Source: Fischerella sp. PCC 9605 (lineage in GTDB: Bacteria > Cyanobacteriota > Cyanobacteriia > Cyanobacteriales > Nostocaceae). Taken from it: 64,000 nt of DNA. The stretch covers positions 490,290-554,289 of the forward strand of contig NZ_KI912149.1 in assembly GCF_000517105.1 (NCBI RefSeq), read 5' to 3'. The position numbers and the translations under genes are program-made. Positions 46,101 through 54,202 of the stretch are shown piece by piece. Positions within the stretch are counted from its first letter, which is position 1. Every line of letters starts with the position of its first letter. The notes below the pieces were generated by a model. The model worked only from the letters and a program-made list of their open reading frames with translations. It did not search any database and was not told the origin of the DNA.

Positions 46101-46529
46101 GAGGAGATTCGTTTAGCAGCACAAGCCAAAGCCATCCAAATTCAAACTTTTTTAGATTCTGCTCCCAACCAAGTTGAGGGAGACTCAAACCGTTTGCAAC
46201 AAGTGGTTTGGAATTTGCTCTCGAACGCAGTAAAATTCACTCCTGAAGGAGGACAGGTCACGGTCAAACTAGAGTACTGTGACTGTTATGCTCAAATTCA
46301 GGTAAGCGATACAGGCAAAGGTATCAGTCCCGAGTTTCTTCCTCATGTTTTTAAACGCTTTAGCCAAGAAAGTAGCTCTACAAGCAGGGAGTTTGGTGGA
46401 CTAGGGCTAGGATTAGCCATTGTTCACTATTTGACAAAGCTACACAGAGGTTGCGTACAAGCAGAAAGTCAGGGAGAGCAACTAGGGGCAACATTTACAA
46501 TCAGATTGCCGTTGATCGTGAGTAAATAA
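43188..46529 (+). CDS. Multi-sensor histidine kinase with PAS and GAF domains
   Basis: 1113 residues, soluble. Order: divergent PAS (~20-160), GAF (~185-325), short coiled coil, then four PAS/PAC units (~365-485, 490-615, 620-745, 750-875; the linkers all carry RKQAEEALRQSE-type motifs), HisKA with H-box VLSHELRSPLNPILA, and HATPase with NLLSNAVKFTPEGG, VSDTGKGI and GLGLGLAIVHYLT. All catalytic boxes are intact. It has no receiver domain or adjacent response regulator. The number of PAS domains suggests integration of several cytoplasmic signals; ligands unknown. It is divergent from the phytochrome set. Confidence 0.9.
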   Translation: MIQQQANSLEGVFAGGGQMGALMRRFDWANTYLSSVENWPQSLRTAVSILLNSCSPSVIYWGTEFIKFYNDAYIPILAEKHPHALGQTITQVWPELWLAIRSKLERVIDTGEPAISEDMQLFINRSGYLEEVYMTFSYSPIRNESGNVGGIFVNCTNRTQTVIGQRRLKTIRDLAARSSDAATVRDACRLVMESLASNPTDIPFALLYLIEPGNKAQLVEQVGCITVNTTKIKVIDLSSDMIWHFAKVIETGQPVVIDNLPNRCDCLRTGSWAEPTQTALVLPIAQPGKKQPVGILVVGVNNRRALDEDYRAFFELVATEIKNAIANARVCEEERKRTETLAELDSANLKLAQLCQETTEYERRLRVVSEAARDRLHTILESITDGFIALDKDWQIVYVNQKVARNNGQTAAEIVGKNFWEQWPWSVGTQVEQEYHRAVTEQVAVHFEILYEPLNVWLEIHAYPSEDGLNIFFRDITQRKQLEQDLQASETRLNDILNSAGASIGSYRFYPDRHREIDYQSAGYETVFGYTPAELTPEIWVSRIPPEDLEAVCSQAFAAIFAGKTVTIEYRFSHKDGSLRWVAETITSRWNEAEGYWIVTIVGFDITARKQAEEALRQSETHLAMAQRVAQVGSWEFDLNSQKISWSETTFQHWGFDPTQGEPSYGELLERVTPEDREILSQAVELAIAQKVPYTFDLRIVRPDGSIRYLDSRGEPVVNERGQVMKLIGTSLDVTDRRHTEEALRESEQFLRSIYEGIEAAVFIVDVLEDGGFRYVGINPAHERISGLESSALSGKTPEQVLIPEMAQAVTQRYRQCIEAGKRISYEECLVLEGKKTWWITNLTPLRDSNSRIYRLIGTCFNINDRKQAELELQQAKEAAETASRIKDEFLAVLSHELRSPLNPILAWAQLLRSRKFDQATTDRALETIERNAKLQTQLIEDLLDVSRIIQGKLSLHFKPVNLVAVIENALEEIRLAAQAKAIQIQTFLDSAPNQVEGDSNRLQQVVWNLLSNAVKFTPEGGQVTVKLEYCDCYAQIQVSDTGKGISPEFLPHVFKRFSQESSSTSREFGGLGLGLAIVHYLTKLHRGCVQAESQGEQLGATFTIRLPLIVSK

Positions 46530-46774
46530 CGTGTCCGTTTGAATACTTATACTGTCGCCTAGGTTGGTAATGGGTAATGGGTAAATACTAGCAGAAGTGC
46601 TGGTGTTGGAGAGGTTGCTAAAGAAATTGCGCCGCTATAACATACGAGCATTTGTAGATTTATGTTATTGTTAGTTCCAAGGATTATATTCGGTTGTGTG
46701 CAGTTTGTTTTTCTCTATTTACAAGCCTCTCTCCGAATCTAACTCTCTACACCATTTGATTCTGGAGATATTTT

Positions 46775-47083
46775 ATGTCAATTTATGTCGGCAATCTGTC
46801 CTATGAGGTTGAGCAAGAAAACCTCAAACAAGTCTTTTCAGAATATGGAACTGTTAAGAGCGTTCAACTGCCTACAGACCGGGAAACTGGCCGTGTGCGA
46901 GGTTTTGCCTTTGTAGAAATGGGAACAGATGCCGAAGAAGCAGCGGCAATTGAGGCTCTTGATGGCGCTGAGTGGATGGGTCGTAACCTGAAGGTTAATA
47001 AGGCTAAGCCGCGTGAAGACAGAGGTTCATCCGGTGGTAGACGCGGAGGAAACAATGGTGGAGGATACTTTCGACGCTACTAA
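46775..47083 (+). CDS. Cyanobacterial RNA-binding protein with one RRM and Gly-rich tail
   Basis: 102 residues. RRM with RNP2 IYVGNL (3-8) and RNP1 RGFAFVEM (41-48), then a Gly/Arg-rich tail [16 protein letters not shown]. This is the Rbp family, induced by cold in filamentous cyanobacteria and involved in mRNA handling. Its place directly ahead of rpsU reproduces the known rbp-rpsU arrangement in Anabaena. A terminator stands between the two genes, so rpsU may depend partly on read-through. GGAGATATTTT precedes the ATG. Confidence 0.93.
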   Translation: MSIYVGNLSYEVEQENLKQVFSEYGTVKSVQLPTDRETGRVRGFAFVEMGTDAEEAAAIEALDGAEWMGRNLKVNKAKPREDRGSSGGRRGGNNGGGYFRRY

Positions 47084-47118
47084 GGTTTGAGACAAGCAAT
47101 TTAACTCTAAGGTCTCTC

Positions 47119-47148
47119 GGGCAGACAAGGAGTCTGCCCTTTTTTTTT
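47119..47148 (+). terminator. Rho-independent terminator between rbp and rpsU
   Basis: GGGCAGAC pairs with GTCTGCCC around AAGGA, followed by nine Ts. Strong intrinsic terminator. Confidence 0.9.
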
Positions 47149-47208
47149 CGCGCTCTGGTCTACTGGATGGCTTACAAACTACCCAGTACCAATTAAATAG
47201 GAGATAGA

Positions 47209-47397
47209 ATGACCCAAATAGTTGTGGGCGAAAATGAAGGAATCGAGTCAGCCTTGCGTCGATTTAAGCGACAAGTTTCCAAGGCTGGGATTTTTCCAGA
47301 TATAAAGAAACATCGTCATTTTGAAACGCCAGGGCAAAAACGCAAGCGCAAAGAAGTTGCCAAGCACAAGCAGCGTAAGAAACGTTTCCGCAATTGA
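47209..47397 (+). CDS. rpsU: 30S ribosomal protein S21
   Basis: 62 residues, [20 protein letters not shown] at the start and a Lys/Arg-rich helix with [18 protein letters not shown] at the end, standard for cyanobacterial S21. S21 binds the 30S platform and helps mRNA initiation. It follows rbp after 125 bases. TAGGAGATAGA precedes the ATG. Confidence 0.96.
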   Translation: MTQIVVGENEGIESALRRFKRQVSKAGIFPDIKKHRHFETPGQKRKRKEVAKHKQRKKRFRN

Positions 47398-47453
47398 GGA
47401 CAAGTGTCAGTCAATGAAGCCACGCAATTATTTTCTTAATATCTGTAGCAACC

Positions 47454-47960
47454 GTGACTCCAGAAGCCAAACACACTGTTAGCGAACTAAGGCTTAAGTT
47501 CTACTCTCTCTTCGCTGCTGCTATGAATGTGCCGATGAGAGTAACTGGTGCATCCTATAGCAGTAATTCCCCGATCGTATTTTGGGTGGACGATCGGCAA
47601 CGACTGAACTATATGAATGTTTACGCTTACACAGCACCTGATGAATTTATCCCATTACGCCCGTTCATTCTTCGTCTGGCTATTAACAAGAGTGCTTTTC
47701 GAGACATGATAGTAAAAAAGGGGCTAAAATATCGAGGTCTTAATCGAGCATGGAACTTCGAGTTAACTTTATTGCCAAGGGAAATCTTAGACTTTCTCCC
47801 TTGGATAGTTAGCTTAGTTGAGGCTTATGACAAAGGTTCACCCTCGTTGCTGGTGTCACCACCCCATCCATTTGAATTTCAAATGCCAGCAGTCGGGTTA
47901 CTTAATCAAGCATGGACTGAGAAAGCTTGGGAACTTGCGAACTTAACAATGTTCTGTTAG
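47454..47960 (+). CDS. Conserved-looking protein of unknown function
   Basis: 168 residues from a GTG at 47454 (TTG/ATG alternatives lie behind a stop). Soluble, with SELRLKFYSLFAAAMNVPMR, FWVDDRQRLNYMNVYAYTAP and a Trp-rich end. No recognised motif. It starts 57 bases after rpsU but has no good ribosome binding site, so the start is uncertain. The frame is long and its composition ordinary, so it is a real gene. Confidence 0.6.
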   Translation: MTPEAKHTVSELRLKFYSLFAAAMNVPMRVTGASYSSNSPIVFWVDDRQRLNYMNVYAYTAPDEFIPLRPFILRLAINKSAFRDMIVKKGLKYRGLNRAWNFELTLLPREILDFLPWIVSLVEAYDKGSPSLLVSPPHPFEFQMPAVGLLNQAWTEKAWELANLTMFC

Positions 47961-48002
47961 GGGTAACACCTCTGATTTTCAGTTCTACCCCTATTAGTTC
48001 TA

Positions 48003-48104
48003 ATGCTTCAAGCTGCTATAACACCTAATGCTAGAGAAGCTCTTAGGGAATTTCAAAACGGATTGCAGACTCATTTACCTCAGGTGAAAGAGTCTTCTCA
48101 GTAA
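48003..48104 (+). CDS. Possible 33-residue small protein
   Basis: MLQAAITPNAREALREFQNG then LQTHLPQVKESSQ. It looks like the end of an amphipathic helical protein; no clear ribosome binding site. Could be a gene remnant. It is followed by a strong terminator 42 bases later, which is the only support for its being expressed. Confidence 0.3.
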   Translation: MLQAAITPNAREALREFQNGLQTHLPQVKESSQ

Positions 48105-48145
48105 ACAATTGCTTATGCGTTCGCCTGTCTTTACTGCAAAGGGTC

Positions 48146-48185
48146 GAGCAGAAATGCATGACTTTCACGTTACGCATTTCTGCTC
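48146..48185 (+). terminator. Rho-independent terminator
   Basis: GAGCAGAAATGC pairs with GCATTTCTGCTC, then a T-rich tract (48190-48202). Confidence 0.8.
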
Positions 48186-48230
48186 AATTATTTATTTTTT
48201 TTAACATTTTTCAATAGTTAGTTACAATTT

Positions 48231-48250
48231 AATTAGATAGCAATCTAATT
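48231..48250. promoter_or_regulatory. Inverted repeat upstream of HTH gene (possible operator)
   Basis: AATTAGAT and ATCTAATT separated by AGCA, perfect 8-base arms, 26 bases before the start of the small HTH gene. It could be an autoregulatory binding site. Confidence 0.45.
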
Positions 48251-48275
48251 ACGATTGCAAGGAAGGCAACAGCAT

Positions 48276-48464
48276 ATGCAGATGCAAGGTATTTCACTGG
48301 CAGAAGCAGCAAGACGTTTGGGCGTGAGTCAAAGCGCTTTGTATGTAGCTGTGCAAAAAGGACAAATCCCTGCTTTTAGAAGAGGTAGGAGAACTGTAAT
48401 TTCTCAAGCAGGATTAAGAGCATATCAAGTCAGGCAACGTCCTACCTCTGATTACAGACTCTAA
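48276..48464 (+). CDS. Small excisionase/MerR-type helix-turn-helix protein
   Basis: 62 residues from ATG 48276, chosen because AAGGAAGG lies 9 bases upstream; an upstream TTG is unlikely. ISLAEAARRLGVSQSALYVA, VQKGQIPAFRRGRRTVISQA is the pattern of excisionase-family DNA-binding proteins (winged HTH with an RRGRR wing). No integrase or phage genes lie nearby, so it is probably a chromosomal regulator. A terminator follows at 48682-48720. Confidence 0.75.
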   Translation: MQMQGISLAEAARRLGVSQSALYVAVQKGQIPAFRRGRRTVISQAGLRAYQVRQRPTSDYRL

Positions 48465-48774
48465 GGGTATCAGGGCTAAATCGCGTATTAATGCAGTTCT
48501 CAATCTTTGTGCGATCGCTCTTCTCAGAGTAAAACTGAAACCTTTGGTTAGAGAGGCTTTTACCCATTGGGCTTAGTTTAAAGGTTTCTGTTAGTTTGCG
48601 TAGATGCCCGTAGGGCGTTCGCGCAGGACTTGCCGCTATTAATCGGCTATTCCCTGACAGAACAAAGCAATTATTAAGTAGGCGCTCTGAGTATTAGTCT
48701 CTCACTACTGAGCGCTTTTTATTACCTGGGGTAAAACTAGATGCCTTCAGCTATGATTGGCGCTGCGTAATCTG
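48465..48774. other. Spacer with repeat and terminator
   Basis: GCGTAGATGCCCGTAGGGCG (48598-48617) is another GC-rich repeat fragment. The hairpin 48682-48720 is described separately. No gene seen. Confidence 0.45.
48682..48720 (+). terminator. Rho-independent terminator
   Basis: GCGCTC pairs with GAGCGC around a 22-base loop, followed by TTTTT. It lies between the HTH gene and the convergent SLH protein gene. Confidence 0.6.
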
Positions 48775-50790
48775 CTAACTCACCGATATAATCACTCCCA
48801 CACTTTCATTGGCCAACCTACCTACTGCACATACGGCATAGGTTCCCGGTTCAACGGTGGCAAAGGTGGTGTTAGCAGGCAAAACTCGCTGGAGTGTCCA
48901 AGTATCGCCACTTTGCCTATAAAGTGTCCAAGAACGAATTTGGCTGTTATCGCCCGGTTTCCAAGTCAGTTTGCGGCTGTTAACTTGCAGGGCAGTGGGA
49001 GGTGCTGGTGGTGCTACATTCTGCCAAGACAAAGTGGGAACTAACGCTGGTCTGTTATAAAGTAATGATTGGAACTTATCAGTGATGCCCTGACGATTTT
49101 CCATCAGCACGCTCAGATTAAAGAAAATATTCCCCAATGATAATTGCTCAAACTGGCTGCGACTAATTTTAATCTGCTTTTCAATTTCGTCATTATCCCG
49201 ACTCTTACCGCTTGGTTCTTCGAGATTGTTACCTGCGTAAATGTGTCGCTTCTTGGAGTTCACCTCCGTCCACCACTTCAGCAAAGCAGAATAACTTTGT
49301 TGTGTTTGATCTGTGCGCCAGTAAAGTTGGGGGGCTACGTAATCAATCCAGCCTTGTTCTAGCCACTTCTTGGAGTCGGCATACAGCACGCTGTAGGCGT
49401 CTAAGCCGGTAATGCCAGGGGGTTGTCCAGGGCGGTAAATGCCAAAGGGACTAATGCCAAACTTAACGTAGGGCTTGGTTGCCTTAATTCCCTGCGAGAG
49501 GCGCAGTACCATTTTATTGACATTATCCCGTCGCCAATCACCGACGCTGAGTGTACCGCCAGCCGCCTTGTAAGCAGAGTAAGTTTTGTTGTCGGGGAAG
49601 GATTGACCTTCGATGGGATAGGGATAAAAATAGTCATCTAGATGAATGGCATCGACATCATAGCGCCTCACCACATCTATAATCACGTTGTAAGCCCGAT
49701 CCTGAACGATTTTCGCCCCTGGATCCATCCATAGTTGAGTGCCCCATTCGTAAACGACTTCAGGATTAGTCACCGCAATGTGGGGACGGACATTTTTTCT
49801 TTGCTTGGAAGTGCTAGCGCGGTAAGGGTTGAACCAAGCATGAAGTTCGATATTGCGTTTGTGGCATTCAGCGATCGCAAATTCCAATGGGTCATAGAAT
49901 GGGTTTGGCGCTTGACCTTGAGTTCCCGTTAGCCAAACACTCCACGGTTCCAATTGGGAAGCATACATTGCATCTCCCTCTGGTCGTACCTGCAAAACCA
50001 GGGCGTTGAAATTCAGGGCTTGTAATTTTTCAATAATCTTGATTAACTCGGCTTTTTGTTGCGCTACTGAAAGTCCTGCCTTAGGCCAATCACCATTCCA
50101 CACGCAGGCTACCCAAGCCCCCCGAAATTCCCGGCGATGACTGACGTTGATAGCTGGGGGTGTGTTTCCTGGTTCTGGAGGAACAACAATGTAGTTTGAG
50201 GGAATTTTTTCAGCTTTCCCCTGATATACCAACGCTTGATAAACTATCACTGCAACATCAGCCCGAGTTGCTGCTACTTTAGGGTTAAGTAATTTCACGT
50301 TGGGATAGCTAGCAACTATACCAGCACGAGTAGCAATAGCTACTGCTTTTCTGGCATATCCAGGAATATTCGCTGCATCTTGGTAAATGAGGGGAAGTGC
50401 TGTCAGCAGATCCGGTTCGATATCGGCGGCAAGGTCTAAGCCACTGACCAAAGCAACCAAAACATCGCTCCTAGCGATGCGATCGTTAGGACGGAAACTG
50501 CGATCGGGATACCCAGACAGAAATCCTGTTTCGTAAGCTTTTTTTATTGCATTTGCTGCCCAGTGACTCTCTGGAACATCAGTAAATGGGACATACTCTC
50601 GCTTGGAAGGTTGCGTAAATACTTTGGCAATAATGGCAGCAAACTCAGCACGAGTCACTGAATTGTCCGGGCGAAACGTACCATCACGATATCCACTCAC
50701 AAAGCCACGCTGAGCAAAGACTTCGATAAAAGCACGCGCCCAATGATTTTTAATATCCGAAAACTGAGTAGAAGTTGATACCATATACAA
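48775..50790 (-). CDS. SLH-domain protein with GHL10/DUF187 glycoside-hydrolase-like domain
   Basis: 671 residues. Three SLH motifs fill residues ~5-195 (FSDIKNHWARAFIEVFAQRG, FVSGYRDGTFRPDNSVTRAE and two similar). The GHL10 (DUF187) TIM-barrel-like domain follows at ~230-560: EFRGAWVACVWNGDWP, NALVLQVRPEGDAMY, HLDDYFYPYP, KFGISPFGIYRPG and QLYWRTDQT. A fibronectin-like C-terminal region ends it. SLH domains bind wall polymers, and GHL10 proteins are thought to cut peptidoglycan-linked or other glycans. No signal peptide is visible at either possible start (50790, 50784), odd for an SLH protein; export may use another route or the start may be further upstream. Confidence 0.85.
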   Translation of the reverse strand: MYMVSTSTQFSDIKNHWARAFIEVFAQRGFVSGYRDGTFRPDNSVTRAEFAAIIAKVFTQPSKREYVPFTDVPESHWAANAIKKAYETGFLSGYPDRSFRPNDRIARSDVLVALVSGLDLAADIEPDLLTALPLIYQDAANIPGYARKAVAIATRAGIVASYPNVKLLNPKVAATRADVAVIVYQALVYQGKAEKIPSNYIVVPPEPGNTPPAINVSHRREFRGAWVACVWNGDWPKAGLSVAQQKAELIKIIEKLQALNFNALVLQVRPEGDAMYASQLEPWSVWLTGTQGQAPNPFYDPLEFAIAECHKRNIELHAWFNPYRASTSKQRKNVRPHIAVTNPEVVYEWGTQLWMDPGAKIVQDRAYNVIIDVVRRYDVDAIHLDDYFYPYPIEGQSFPDNKTYSAYKAAGGTLSVGDWRRDNVNKMVLRLSQGIKATKPYVKFGISPFGIYRPGQPPGITGLDAYSVLYADSKKWLEQGWIDYVAPQLYWRTDQTQQSYSALLKWWTEVNSKKRHIYAGNNLEEPSGKSRDNDEIEKQIKISRSQFEQLSLGNIFFNLSVLMENRQGITDKFQSLLYNRPALVPTLSWQNVAPPAPPTALQVNSRKLTWKPGDNSQIRSWTLYRQSGDTWTLQRVLPANTTFATVEPGTYAVCAVGRLANESVGVIISVS

Positions 50791-51138
50791 TTCCAGCTAG
50801 TTTGCTTTGATTTTAATCAGTTTTGTAATTTTTAAAACATCTTTCTCCTATGCAAACAATCCTCACATAAAAGTAAACAAATAGGTCTACAAATTGCTAT
50901 CTGTGCATTTCGCAATATTTTCAAGGGGACTGGGGCAAGGGGAAAAGGGGAAAGGTGAAAGGTTAATAAATTCCTTTACCCTTTACCCTTTAACCTTTAC
51001 CCAATCCCCAATCCCGCGACCTGATAAAACTAATTTTTTGCTCAAAGAAGAAATTTGTAATCAGCTTGTCTTCTACTTCTTGACCCCTTTGCTAGCCTTG
51101 TCAGATATAGTCTACATAGAGGAAAGTCTATCTCGCCA
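50791..51138. repeat. Spacer with long hairpin repeat
   Basis: 50928-51016: GGGGACTGGGGCAAGGGG and GGTGAAAGGTTAATAAA face CCTTTACCCTTTACCC and CCCAATCCCCAATCCC. Same family as 25305-25440, 54000-54165 and 60640-60705. The remainder is AT-rich with GAGGAAAG before the next start. Confidence 0.55.
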
Positions 51139-51594
51139 GTGCAAAAACGTAATCTCATCTATCTATTATTTACGTTGACCCTACTTGGCATCCTTGGCTT
51201 CTCTTATGTTTCACAGCGATCGCCTGTAATAAGTTGTCAGCAATGGGGATTTCACAGCCCACAAAGTAGTAAATATTACACACACCCCGTAAAAATAGTA
51301 GTTGAGCCTTGGCGCGGTCGGCATCATGTGTATGCAATCTTCATGATTCCCAGAGGATATGTCAATGACCATTTTTTTTACGTGACAATAGAGGGAATTG
51401 ACACGATCTGCGGAGTCATGACAACTGGCAGTCAAAACTCTGTTGAAGGTATGAATGCCAAGCCAGAATATTATCTAATTAAAGGATGGTTGCAAACTCG
51501 GATGGCTTTGTGGTTAATGCTTCAAGGCAAGCACACAGAGTTAAAGCAGCCACTTAATTGGGTATTGGGTTACACAAAAAAGAATGAAGGGTAA
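51139..51594 (+). CDS. Membrane-anchored small protein of unknown function
   Basis: 151 residues from GTG 51139 (GAGGAAAG 12 bases upstream). One N-terminal membrane helix (NLIYLLFTLTLLGILGFSYV); the rest is probably exported, with two Cys (ISCQQW, DTICGV). No recognised domain. The end runs into GGGTAAAGGGGAAAGGG repeat sequence, and the last few residues (GYTKKNEG) are probably repeat-derived. Confidence 0.5.
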   Translation: MQKRNLIYLLFTLTLLGILGFSYVSQRSPVISCQQWGFHSPQSSKYYTHPVKIVVEPWRGRHHVYAIFMIPRGYVNDHFFYVTIEGIDTICGVMTTGSQNSVEGMNAKPEYYLIKGWLQTRMALWLMLQGKHTELKQPLNWVLGYTKKNEG

Positions 51595-51823
51595 AGGGGA
51601 AAGGGTAATGGGGAAAGTTTTAAATCAACATTCCAGCAATATACAACTTTGTCTCTCTACCGACCTGTTTACGGTTCACCAGTTGTCACCACTCTAAAAG
51701 CTGTCGTTACGTCACAACAAGCTGTCGTTAGATCACAACAAACTGTCGTTAGGAATACAGAAGCTAGTGAACTACCAAGATACAGAGACACTAAGAAAAA
51801 TACATCATCGTTGTACCAAGCCA

Positions 51824-52462
51824 CTAAATCTTTAAACCAATACCGTTTTTAGCAAACTCTTCAATAGTTTTCTGCGATAACTCATGGGTGGCGATCGCCT
51901 GCAACATTGCCAAAGGTAAAGTTAAATGATGCGCCCCTGCTTGTAGCGATGCGGCTGCTTCTTGAGGTGATTTGATGCTAGCGGCTAAAATCTCAGTCTC
52001 ACTGCCAGCCAGTATACTAGCCATATCCCGTACTAAGGCAATGCCATCACCCAACAAGCGAGTCGCACGATTTACATAAGCGATCGCAATTTTAGCACCT
52101 GCCTCTTTTGCTACTGCTGCCTGAGATGCGCTGTAAATCGCTGTTACTGAGCAAGTAATCTGAGATGATAAACAGGCTACCACTTCAAAGCCTACTGGTG
52201 TTGCTGGTATCTTTAATATTGTCTGTTCACCGATAATCTCGAAAGCTTTTTTTCCTTCCTGAACCATCCCATCAAAATCAGAGGCTGTTAGCTGATAATA
52301 TAATGGCCCATTTGTCAAGGCAGCTAATTTTTTCAGTGTCATCTCTGGTGGGGCACTACTTTGAGCTAACAAGGTGGGATTTGTGGTGATGCCTTTCACC
52401 CAACCCATTCGCTTGGCAATTTCTGCTTCTGATGCGATCGCTGAGTCTAAATATAATGCCAT
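51824..52462 (-). CDS. Transaldolase-family protein (TalC/FSA-type)
   Basis: 212 residues, close to the ~215-220 of the short transaldolase / fructose-6-phosphate aldolase group. LYLDSA at the N-terminus, ITTNPTLL, catalytic Lys in TILKIPAT, TAIYSASQAAVAKEAGA and ISKxxxGAH-like AGAHHLTLPLAML are all family marks. It would catalyse an aldol-type transfer on sugar phosphates in the cytoplasm. The segment after NRATRLLGDGI is less conserved than in classical TalC, so the exact substrate is uncertain. Confidence 0.8.
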   Translation of the reverse strand: MALYLDSAIASEAEIAKRMGWVKGITTNPTLLAQSSAPPEMTLKKLAALTNGPLYYQLTASDFDGMVQEGKKAFEIIGEQTILKIPATPVGFEVVACLSSQITCSVTAIYSASQAAVAKEAGAKIAIAYVNRATRLLGDGIALVRDMASILAGSETEILAASIKSPQEAAASLQAGAHHLTLPLAMLQAIATHELSQKTIEEFAKNGIGLKI

Positions 52463-52494
52463 GACTCTCCCCTCATCAAATCAATAGTTTCTGG

Positions 52495-52551
52495 TTAGTG
52501 TCTTAGTGTTTTAAAAAAATTTTTTCACCACCAAGACACCAAGACACAAAG
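52495..52551. repeat. Hairpin repeat of the TTGGTGTCTTGGTG family
   Basis: TTAGTGTCTTAGTG facing CCAAGACACCAAGACACAAAG in the gap between the transaldolase-like and MBL-fold genes. Confidence 0.7.
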
Positions 52552-52558
52552 ATAGCAA

Positions 52559-53338
52559 TTAAATTGCTAATGCTCGTTTTTGTAATTGCAACTCAAAGCG
52601 ATCGCGTGACTTAGGTTCTATCACCTGCACTGAAAGATTGTTCTTTGCTAGTAACGAACGAAATTCATCAATGCTTCCTTTTGTTTGCAGAAATTTTGTC
52701 AGGAAACCTTCAAAAATTACATCGCCTCCGCCTGCTGTTGGTAGCATAACTTGGGGTTGCAACCACTGGGCTAGTTCTAGAGCATTTTTATTACCCCTGA
52801 GAATCGGTCCAACTAAAGGCAAAGCCAAGTCAACAAGTGGAGTAATAACAACATCTACAGGGGCAACTTCTTTAAGTGATGGGGAATGATATCCGTGCGG
52901 TTCATAATAGAGAGTAAAGCCACTTTCTAACTCTTTGAGGAGATAACCATTTTCTACCAAAGTCGGGCCAATTTGAGAGCCGGGAGTTGCCTTGATTTCT
53001 ATACTTGCATTCAACGTAAAAGTTTCACCATGAGCAAGTGATATTATCTGGGTGTAACCTAACTGCTGCACTACCTTGGCAGCATTGGGAGAAGCTACTA
53101 CTGGAATGTTGCGGTCAAGTTGTTTGAGTGTTGGTGGATGAGCATGATCTTCTAATCCCTGAGACAGCAAAATTAGGTCAATGTTTTCTGGAATTGGATG
53201 TTCTTGAGGTCGAGAACCTTTAAAAAACCAATCCAAATTGCCGAAAGTTAGCGAACCAACTAACCAAGGGTCAAGTAGTATCCGTTTGCTTCCGATTTCA
53301 AAAAGCCAACTATTGCTGTCTAAGTATGTTAAGTGCAT
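52559..53338 (-). CDS. MBL-fold (UPF0173-like) hydrolase
   Basis: 259 residues. MHLTYLDSNSWLFEIGSKRI and LLDPWL are the opening strands of the metallo-beta-lactamase fold. The metal motif is reduced: SQGLEDHAH stands where HxHxDH is expected, so the two first His are absent while Asp-His remain. Similar QGLxDH forms occur in a plant/cyanobacterial branch of this family, so it may still bind one metal. Later ligands could be the His in YYEPHGYH. Substrate unknown; it precedes the transaldolase-like gene on the same strand after 96 bases. Confidence 0.75.
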   Translation of the reverse strand: MHLTYLDSNSWLFEIGSKRILLDPWLVGSLTFGNLDWFFKGSRPQEHPIPENIDLILLSQGLEDHAHPPTLKQLDRNIPVVASPNAAKVVQQLGYTQIISLAHGETFTLNASIEIKATPGSQIGPTLVENGYLLKELESGFTLYYEPHGYHSPSLKEVAPVDVVITPLVDLALPLVGPILRGNKNALELAQWLQPQVMLPTAGGGDVIFEGFLTKFLQTKGSIDEFRSLLAKNNLSVQVIEPKSRDRFELQLQKRALAI

Positions 53339-54202
53339 AATCTTTGTGAGGATAACGCCTGCCTTTATTCATTTTATACTTATCATTTAATAACCTTCTA
53401 TTAACCTAATACTCATATAATTTGGTCGAGGACTTTAAAATTAAAATTATCATAGACAAATCTGCGTTCAATTGTGTTCGATTTCTTACAGTTTGAGAGA
53501 CAACACTTGTATTCAATTTATCTGGTAATTCTAACTATATGCATTTTCAATTCAGAAGGCATCTATGCTGAGGGCATCGGGCAGCTATGTTCCCACGTTT
53601 AAAAACGTGGGACTTAGGCTGTGGACGCCGTTTTTCCTGGCGCTACGCGTCTCGAAAAACATCTTTTTTTTTAAATGGGCTTTAAACCCATAACTAAAGT
53701 TTTTTTAGAGGGCAGGAGACAGAATGCCTTCTGCCTTCTGCCTCCTGCCCTCTGCCTTTCTTTGTAAACCAATTTTCTATAAAACAAAAAAATACTTGCC
53801 TTGTTACTTTATTTGGAGCGCGATTTATAATACTATTCAAAAAGGCATTTAAGTTATATTTCAGCTATAGTCCAAAATTCAACTCTCGGTCATCAGTAAC
53901 AGTTATCAAGCATCTATTGGCAAACTAAAAGACTTGCAAAATTTACTTTTGCAAATTTGTGGGTAAAAGATTGATGTGCAAAGGAAAAAGTTAACTCCGG
54001 AAGGCTCTTTGTGTCTACGGTTTGGGAAAAAGTTAGAGGGAAAAGGCTTCTCAATTTCTTGACCTCTGCCTCTAATTTTCAATGCCAGTTACTACAAGGG
54101 GGAAACTCTCACAACGCACGTGATGCTGCGTGAGGTCTGATTTTACCTTGACCTTTTCCCTACTTCAGCAAAAGTCTAATCAATAGCAAGTGGAAAGATT
54201 GA
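53339..54202. repeat. Repeat-rich 864-base spacer
   Basis: 53591-53612 is a perfect TCCCACGTTT/AAACGTGGGA hairpin. 53625-53660 holds a GGACGCCG / CTACGCGTC repeat. 53707-53757 is a GGGCAGGAG / CTCCTGCCC hairpin with TGCCTTC heptamers. 54010-54165 has GGGAAAAAGTTAGAGGG arms and a decayed copy of the CAGTTACTACAAGGGGG module. No gene seen. Confidence 0.6.

Larger units (their letters stand above)
47961..48275. other. Spacer with small ORF, terminator and palindromic operator-like site
   Basis: Holds a 33-residue ORF (48003-48104), a strong hairpin (48146-48185) and an inverted repeat (48231-48250) just ahead of the HTH gene; each is listed separately. Confidence 0.6.
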
